64,000 nucleotides of DNA from Planctomycetota bacterium (GTDB lineage Bacteria; Planctomycetota; PLA2; JAEUHO01): positions 62,001 to 126,000 of the forward strand of contig JAJDEN010000056.1 in the NCBI GenBank assembly GCA_029259775.1. The letters are read 5' to 3'. The position numbers and the translations under genes were made by a program. Under the pieces are notes generated by a model. The model worked only from the letters and a program-made list of their open reading frames with translations, did no database searches and had not been told where the DNA came from. Positions 59,345 through 64,000 of the stretch are shown here, one piece after another; within the stretch, counting starts at the first letter, position 1, and each line of letters begins with the position of its first letter.

Positions 59345-59995
59345 ATGGCCCGGCTCCTCCTCCTCGCCTGCGCCGCCTTGTTCGCCGCGTGCGGTGCGGA
59401 GGAGGCTGCACGGCCGCCCGCGCCCGTCGATGGCGCCGCGCCGGCCGTGCGCTGGCGCAGCGTCAGCCACCTTCCCGGTGCGACCGTCTTCACCCTGCAG
59501 TGTGTCGCGCCGTGCCGCCTGCGCTTCCGCGTCGAGGGGGCGGACTCGATCGCTCACACCTGACCCGGCGAGGAGCTGTCCGTGGGGCAGAGCGTCGATG
59601 TGTGTTGGGAGACGGCTGAGGAGGACACGCCGGAGGCGCGCGACAAGCCGTCGCCCGACGACCTCGCGGCACGGCGCACCGCATGGCTGCGCGGCGTGCT
59701 CCGCTTCGACTACGCCCGGCGGCGACCGGAGCGCACGATGCACCTCACACGCTGGACCCGTCCTGGCCGGGGGCAGCTGCTGTTCTCCGCCCTCGTTCCG
59801 CCCGGACGCGAAGAACCCCTGTCGATCGGCACCTCCCTCGAGCTGCAGACGGTCGCGCTGACCGACCTCGCCGGCGGGGGCGCCCAACTCAAGCGGCGCG
59901 AGGGCACGACGCGCCTGCTGCTGCCCGCTACCAGCGATCCGAAGAAGCAGACGGCCCTCATGCGCCTCTATCTGGACATCGAAGCGCTGGACTGA
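59345..59995 (+). CDS. candidate selenoprotein: unrecognised lipoprotein (TGA at codon 73)
   Basis: A 216-residue lipoprotein if the TGA at 59561-59563 is read as Sec. The lipobox is LFAAC near residue 16. The flanks of the TGA (RVEGADSIAHTUPGEELSVG) and the downstream 143 codons are protein-like and stay open. A SECIS-like hairpin starts at 13 nt with a GUG loop at 18 nt. No family is recognised, so a cysteine homologue cannot be named, and a simple nonsense mutation is the alternative. Four-cysteine context (CVAPC, VCW) suits a redox role but is not proof. Confidence 0.55.
59576..59590 (+). promoter_or_regulatory. candidate SECIS-like hairpin of the lipoprotein gene
   Basis: Stem CTGTCC/GGGCAG (6 bp, one G-U) with a 3-nt GTG loop, 18 nucleotides after the TGA. 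Shorter and weaker than the other three, but the spacing and GU loop fit. Confidence 0.5.
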
Positions 59996-60199
59996 CGTCC
60001 CCAGGTCCGAGGTGCAGCACAAGCGCTTCGCCTCCGCGATCCGCTCGCGCTGCAGCTACACCGAGACCTACCGGACGGAGACGTACCAGCCCGGCTACGC
60101 GTTCGACTTCTTCACCGGCTCGGGGGAAAGCGCGCTCTCGCGCCCCATTTCCTCTCTACTGCATACTGAGAACCGATCGCGCGCTGAAGGAGGCTCCTC

Positions 60200-60304
60200 A
60201 TGGCCAAGGGTCAAGTCAACAAGTCCAAGAGCAACAAGCCGAAGCTGACCGCCAAGGAGCGCAAGGCGAAGAAAGACGCCAAGCGCGAGAAGAAGAACAA
60301 GTAG
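60200..60304 (+). CDS. 34-residue lysine-rich small protein
   Basis: ATG 60200, with a strong AAGGAGG at eight bases, gives MAKGQVNKSKSNKPKLTA followed by a run of lysine-rich residues to the stop at 60302-60304. Length 34 and about 40 % Lys. Tiny basic proteins beginning MAKGQ occur in many bacteria. Could bind RNA or DNA; unknown. Annotated genes this short are often missed. Confidence 0.8.
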   Translation: MAKGQVNKSKSNKPKLTAKERKAKKDAKREKKNK

Positions 60305-60359
60305 CCGGCGCGGACGCTCCACGCCAGCGAGGGCCACCTACCGCGCACGTCGCCCCGGG

Positions 60360-60758
60360 TCAGGTCACGTCGCGCGGCTGCGCCACGGCGAGGACGTTGC
60401 CCTCGGGGTCGGCGAAGTAGGCGACCTCATCGCCCCAGTCCTTGAGGGTGCGAGCGCGCAGGACGCGCGCGCCCGCGCCGTCCATGCGCTCGATCGCCGC
60501 GCCCAGGTCCTCGCAGCGCAGGTAGAGCTCGGCACCCGTGAGCTCGCCTGCGGCCACCGGCGCAGGGACGACCCCCGTGTTCAGCCCGAACGCCTCGCGC
60601 TCGTAGAAGGCCAGGCCGCGGCCATCGGGCAGCGCGAGCTCAACGTAGATCGGGAAGTCCGCGCGGCGCTCCCAGCCGAAGGCAGCTTGGTAGAAGGCGA
60701 CCATGCCCTCCACATCGGTGACGGCGAACACGGTGAGCGGATGGGTGGTGGTGTCCAT
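60360..60758 (-). CDS. VOC-family protein (glyoxalase/bleomycin-resistance fold)
   Basis: A 132-residue protein with the VOC double-betaalphabeta fold: VFAVTDVEGMVAFYQAAFGWE, LALPDGRGLAFYE, AELYLRCEDLGAAIERM and the end EVAYFADPEGNVLAVAQ. Metal ligands are plausible but not fully canonical. Enzyme, resistance or extradiol roles cannot be chosen from sequence. Confidence 0.85.
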   Translation of the reverse strand: MDTTTHPLTVFAVTDVEGMVAFYQAAFGWERRADFPIYVELALPDGRGLAFYEREAFGLNTGVVPAPVAAGELTGAELYLRCEDLGAAIERMDGAGARVLRARTLKDWGDEVAYFADPEGNVLAVAQPRDVT

Positions 60759-60993
60759 GCCCCCACGCTAGCTCGTCGGCGCGTTGGAGGACATGCGATT
60801 GCAGAGCCGGAGCCTTCTCTCTAGGGTTGGGCCCGGGCATACGGTCTGAGGGCTGGGCAGCATGGCCCTTCGGTGCAAGAAGGCCACCGCTATGCGCACC
60901 ATCGTCGCGATCTCATCTCGATCCAGATGGTAGACCTCAACCCCTGACGGGAGACAGCCCGTCCATCGCAGAAACGGGGCATGCAGCGCGACG

Positions 60994-62193
60994 CTACGTT
61001 GGGGAGATGCCCAGTTCCGTCAGCTGCCAGTCTTCCGGGAACATGTGGGCCCGGAAGCGCTTGGGGTAGCCGGGGATCTCCTCGATGAGGTGGCCCACGA
61101 CCTCCCGCACCCGCTGCAGGGGCGCGATACCGAGCGAGCGGCCGTCGCGCCGGAAGTCCACGACGTCGGCCTCCGCCACGACCGCAGGGGCAGCGTCCTC
61201 CCAGGCCGCCACGGTCGCAGCGGCGCCCAGCGGCGTGTGGTAGATGCCGACCTCCCCCACCGGTGCATGCAGGCCCTCGGCGTTCAGCACGCGCTGGAGG
61301 AGTGGGCCGTGCGTCCCGTAGACAAGCTGGGCGTGCTTCGCAGCACAGAAGCTCAGCGGCGCGAAGGCTCCGCTCGTCTCGGCCGGAAGCCAGTGACGAC
61401 GTTGCTCGCCCTCGAGCAGGAGCGGCCACAGCCACACCATCGACATGTCCCTCTCGAGGGCGCGGTTGCCGGCGAGTCCCAGTTGGAAGAGCGCGTCTTC
61501 GTCGGTGCTGTCCGCCACGAACAGATCGGAGTCGCTCGTCGCCAGCGCGACGAGAGGCCCCATGACCGGCACGTCCAAGGCACGCAGGAACACAGCGCGC
61601 GTCGCGTCGAAGCCGTCACGCCACTTCGAACGATAGACGCCGGGTGACTCGGGGCTCGTCAGCCATGGCGTTGGGGACGGCGTCCGGCGGCCGAGGTTCT
61701 CGAGCGCCGCGTCCTGCAACTCGTCCAGCGAGACGCCCCAGCGCTCCACGTCGGCAGCCTGGACGGGTACGAACGCGCCATCGACCTCCCACCCGAACTG
61801 CCCCCGCAGATGCTCCGTGATCGGCGCCGTCGGCAGGACGGGAACGGTCCCCCCTTCGAGCTTGGTGCGCAGGCCCCAGGTGACGTGCTCCACCTCAGGG
61901 CGCACCCTGGGGAGCACGAGCGCGCGCGCCTCGGCCCACGTCTCGATCTCCTGGCGTCCCCGCAGATGGATTTTCACGTAGCGTGAGATGACGTCGTCCT
62001 GCTCGCCGGCAGGCGCCTTGATCCAGGCGACGATGAGGCCGCCAAGCGGAATGGCCTCGGTGCTCTCGTTGAGGATCCGACCGTTGACGGCGTCGTACGC
62101 GATGTTGCCGGGAACACCCTCCTCACGCATCACGGCAATCATCTTCTGGGCGAGAGCGGCCAGCGCGTCGGCATCGGGGGGTTGGTGGGCCAT
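60994..62193 (-). CDS. DUF1444/YtpQ-like or uncharacterised cytoplasmic protein
   Basis: A 399-residue soluble protein beginning MAHQPPDADALAALAQKM. It has an N-terminal helical domain (about 1-90: ESTEAIPLGGLIVAW, YVKIHLRGRQEIETW) and C-terminal alpha/beta segments. The ordering resembles DUF1444 proteins but I am not sure. Start ATG 62193 omits a basic upstream stretch. Confidence 0.55.
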   Translation of the reverse strand: MAHQPPDADALAALAQKMIAVMREEGVPGNIAYDAVNGRILNESTEAIPLGGLIVAWIKAPAGEQDDVISRYVKIHLRGRQEIETWAEARALVLPRVRPEVEHVTWGLRTKLEGGTVPVLPTAPITEHLRGQFGWEVDGAFVPVQAADVERWGVSLDELQDAALENLGRRTPSPTPWLTSPESPGVYRSKWRDGFDATRAVFLRALDVPVMGPLVALATSDSDLFVADSTDEDALFQLGLAGNRALERDMSMVWLWPLLLEGEQRRHWLPAETSGAFAPLSFCAAKHAQLVYGTHGPLLQRVLNAEGLHAPVGEVGIYHTPLGAAATVAAWEDAAPAVVAEADVVDFRRDGRSLGIAPLQRVREVVGHLIEEIPGYPKRFRAHMFPEDWQLTELGISPT

Positions 62194-62335
62194 CCTTGGA
62201 GGATACCGGAACCGGGATCTCGACCGCCGTGGCGGAGACCCTGGCTCGCGTTGCGCTTCCCCGGGCGCCCGACTACGCTCGTCTGCCTTCCGGCCTTCTG
62301 CCTTCGGGCCTCTTGTATGTGGATGGGTGCGCGCC

Positions 62336-63856
62336 ATGAACGATCAGACGGAACCGGTGAAGAAGAGCAAGACGTGGCGTTGGTACGCCGGCTGGCTCCT
62401 GGCCCTGATCCTCGCCGTGGGCGCCGTGATCGGCTACGGCGTCAAGAAGGCCAACGACGCCGAAGCCGCCCGCAAGGTCCAGACCGCCCCCGTCACGAAG
62501 CCGCGCCAGAAGAGCTTCTCGATCACGAAGACGCTGCCCAATGGGGAGGTCGTCACCGAGACGAGGACCGTGAACGTCCCGCAAGGGCGCGTCGTGGCAG
62601 GTCCCGAGACGCCGGCCCAGGCGAAGACCCGCAGCGACCCCGTGAAGCCCTCCAAGGACAAGTTCACCGAGGTCAAGCTGCACTACGGCACCGACCGCGC
62701 CCGCGTGGACTCCGTGTGGGCGCTCGTGAGTCGCGACTTCAAGCTCGCAGGCATCATCGGGATCATCGCGCTGCTCGTGACGCTGCTCTACAAGCGTGTC
62801 GTCAGCGCGGCCATGCGCAAGATTCGCTGGCTCGTCTACCTCGCCGTCTGGGGCGCATTCTTGTTCGCCCTCCCGTCCGCGGTGCAGGGCGCTTGGGTCG
62901 CCTACGACCGGTACGAGAACCTGGGCGTCTGGTATGGCAAGGCGCGCAACACGACCTCGCCATCCGGTTTCGAGATGGGCACGTGCACGGTCACGATCCC
63001 CGAGAAGCGCGAGGTCGGCACGGTCACGAACCCGAACTGGTGGAAGGGCGAGTGGACGCCCGACCCGAGCGTGCACTTCACGATGTCTTCCTTGAAGCCC
63101 CAGGCCGAGGACGAGTTCTTCAAGACCCTGAGCGCGCGCGTCGCAGCGGCGGACCAAGACAGCGTCATGGTGTTCGTCCATGGCTACAACAACCGCTTCG
63201 AACACGCGGCGTTCCGCGTGGCCCAGATCGTGCACGACCTGCAGTACCCCGGTGTCGCCATCTTCTGGTCCTGGCCGTCCCAAGGTGCCGAGGAGAGCTA
63301 CCTCATCGACAAGACCGAAGCCGAGCGCAGCGTGAGCCGCCTGGCTGAGTTCTTGCGCCTGATCAAGAAGCGCTCCGGCACCAAGCGCGTGCAGCTCTTG
63401 GCGCACAGCATGGGCAGCTGGGTGCTGACCCGGGCGGTGATCAAGCTGAAGCTCGAGCAGACGTCGAACGAGAAGCTGTTCGACACGATCATCCTGGGCG
63501 CGCCCGACATCGACGCGGACGTCTTCAAGTCCGAGATCGCGCCCGCCCTCGCAGCGCGCGCACGCCTCCTGACCATCTACGCGAGCGAGAACGACGGCGC
63601 GCTGCAGATCTCGGAGGTGGCCAACGGCTACCCTCGCATCGGCGACGTGAACCCCGTCCCGACCTTCGTGCCGAACTTCGACACGATCGACGTCTCCAGC
63701 GTGTGCAGTGGGCACACCTACATCGGCAACAACGGCCGCGTGCTGGCCGATCTACGGATGCTGCTCACCCTCGGCACGCCGGCGGAGAAGCGCAGCGTGG
63801 ACTCCCCGGCCCTGCAACGCAACGGCGACGTGTGGAACCTGATTTCACTGCACTAG
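62336..63856 (+). CDS. membrane-anchored alpha/beta hydrolase (DUF900 type)
   Basis: A 506-residue protein. An N-terminal TM (about 17-38) and two more around 140-160 and 170-190 are followed by a DUF900-type alpha/beta hydrolase (about 200-480): VFVHGYNNRFEHAAFR, IFWSWPSQG, nucleophile elbow LLAHSMGSW. These proteins are annotated as esterases of unknown substrate. ATG 62336 follows a GC-rich leader. The C-terminal Asp/His that complete the triad are plausible (GAPDID, CSGHTYIG). Confidence 0.85.
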   Translation: MNDQTEPVKKSKTWRWYAGWLLALILAVGAVIGYGVKKANDAEAARKVQTAPVTKPRQKSFSITKTLPNGEVVTETRTVNVPQGRVVAGPETPAQAKTRSDPVKPSKDKFTEVKLHYGTDRARVDSVWALVSRDFKLAGIIGIIALLVTLLYKRVVSAAMRKIRWLVYLAVWGAFLFALPSAVQGAWVAYDRYENLGVWYGKARNTTSPSGFEMGTCTVTIPEKREVGTVTNPNWWKGEWTPDPSVHFTMSSLKPQAEDEFFKTLSARVAAADQDSVMVFVHGYNNRFEHAAFRVAQIVHDLQYPGVAIFWSWPSQGAEESYLIDKTEAERSVSRLAEFLRLIKKRSGTKRVQLLAHSMGSWVLTRAVIKLKLEQTSNEKLFDTIILGAPDIDADVFKSEIAPALAARARLLTIYASENDGALQISEVANGYPRIGDVNPVPTFVPNFDTIDVSSVCSGHTYIGNNGRVLADLRMLLTLGTPAEKRSVDSPALQRNGDVWNLISLH

Positions 63857-63863
63857 CGGAGTG

Positions 63864-63894
63864 GCCTACTCGAGCTGCCTACTCGAGCTGCCTA
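63864..63894. repeat. 13-bp tandem repeat at a gene's stop codon
   Basis: Two perfect copies of GCCTACTCGAGCT (63864-63876, 63877-63889) and a five-base start of a third (GCCTA). On the minus strand each unit carries a TAG, so the SPOR gene ends in three stop triplets, one every 13 bases and each in a different frame. Confidence 0.75.
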
Positions 63895-64000
63895 GGAGTG
63901 GCCAATCCGCTTCGAGATCGCGTCGAGGATCCGCTGGGCCTTCTCGCGATTGTCGTCGCCATCAAACGTGCCGACGCGCACCCACACGCGCGTCGTGGCG
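63892..64000 (-). CDS. SPOR-domain protein, C-terminal end (5' outside window)
   Basis: Only the last 35 codons are visible: VWVRVGTFDGDDNREKAQRI and onward to HS and stop. This is the end of a SPOR peptidoglycan-binding domain (vRVGpF ... aqrildai pattern). The protein probably acts in cell division or envelope binding, but most of it is outside the window. Confidence 0.7.
   Translation of the reverse strand, partial: ATTRVWVRVGTFDGDDNREKAQRILDAISKRIGHS

Noticed and set aside
1..64000. tRNA-Sec, other tRNAs, rRNA and CRISPR arrays
   Set aside because: Looked for T-arm-like motifs, rRNA-like stretches and regularly spaced repeats by eye; none convincing. A tool search is needed to be certain.

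Overview
The window is 64 kb of GC-rich (about 70 %) chromosome from a Gram-negative bacterium. Outer-membrane-type barrels, many lipoboxes, a kinase-ECF sigma pair, large secreted beta-propeller proteins, and proteins with GYF_2, MORN, CAP and FAS1 domains all suggest an environmental member of the Planctomycetota or a close relative; this is inference from gene content, not a marker gene. About 60 protein genes are packed tightly on both strands. I saw no tRNA, rRNA, CRISPR array, insertion sequence or prophage.

The main observation is that four genes are interrupted by an in-frame TGA, and each TGA is followed at the proper distance by a hairpin shaped like a bacterial SECIS element (apical loop containing GU). 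They are an ArsC/Spx-like reductase (15107-15442, minus), a SelU-like peroxiredoxin (48782-49354, plus), a secreted thioredoxin-like protein (55603-56883, minus) and an unrecognised lipoprotein (59345-59995, plus). In the first three the TGA sits at a position expected to be a redox-active cysteine. Normal gene calling would truncate or split all four. The selenocysteine machinery (selA, selB, selC, selD) is not in the window.

A second system is a probable light/B12-controlled regulon at 38.4-45.4 kb. A CarH-type photoreceptor repressor (43174-44115) diverges from a coupled pair, SRPBCC-TIGR01777 and DUF523-DUF1722. A FAS1-SOUL fusion lies on one side and a double-FAS1 protein on the other. 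The three promoter regions share an AT-rich 22-bp element, a TGTCYA-like hexamer, 10 bases, and a TGWACA-like hexamer, which I propose is the CarH operator. TspO lies about 4 kb further on and fits a tetrapyrrole/light theme.

Layout. 0-5.7 kb: SLC13 transporter, SpoIIE phosphatase with a sensor domain, PlsY. 5.7-14 kb: lipoprotein hydrolase, transglutaminase-like protein, kinase-sigma operon, serine hydrolase, a 140-bp inverted-repeat element, PilZ protein, YqeY. 14-18.3 kb: selenoprotein 1, AsmA-like protein, methyltransferase, deiminase-like protein. 18.7-27.2 kb: Cys-rich lipoprotein and an operon of two giant beta-propeller proteins around a parvulin lipoprotein. 27.3-38.4 kb: mostly secreted or envelope proteins (MORN-CAP, PAP2-barrel, serpin-like, PQQ-like propeller, HEYGH barrel protein, coiled coil, GYF repeats). 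38.4-45.4 kb: CarH region plus a stand-alone secretin-N-like lipoprotein whose start lies in a strong hairpin. 45.5-53.6 kb: FNT channel, YbaN, TspO, YdjM-like protein, selenoprotein 2, MBOAT-like protein, cysteine desulfurase-like enzyme. 53.6-64 kb: DinB-like protein, selenoproteins 3 and 4, tail-collar/DUF6916 pair, second transglutaminase-like protein, a 34-residue lysine-rich protein, VOC protein, DUF900 hydrolase, and the end of a SPOR protein.
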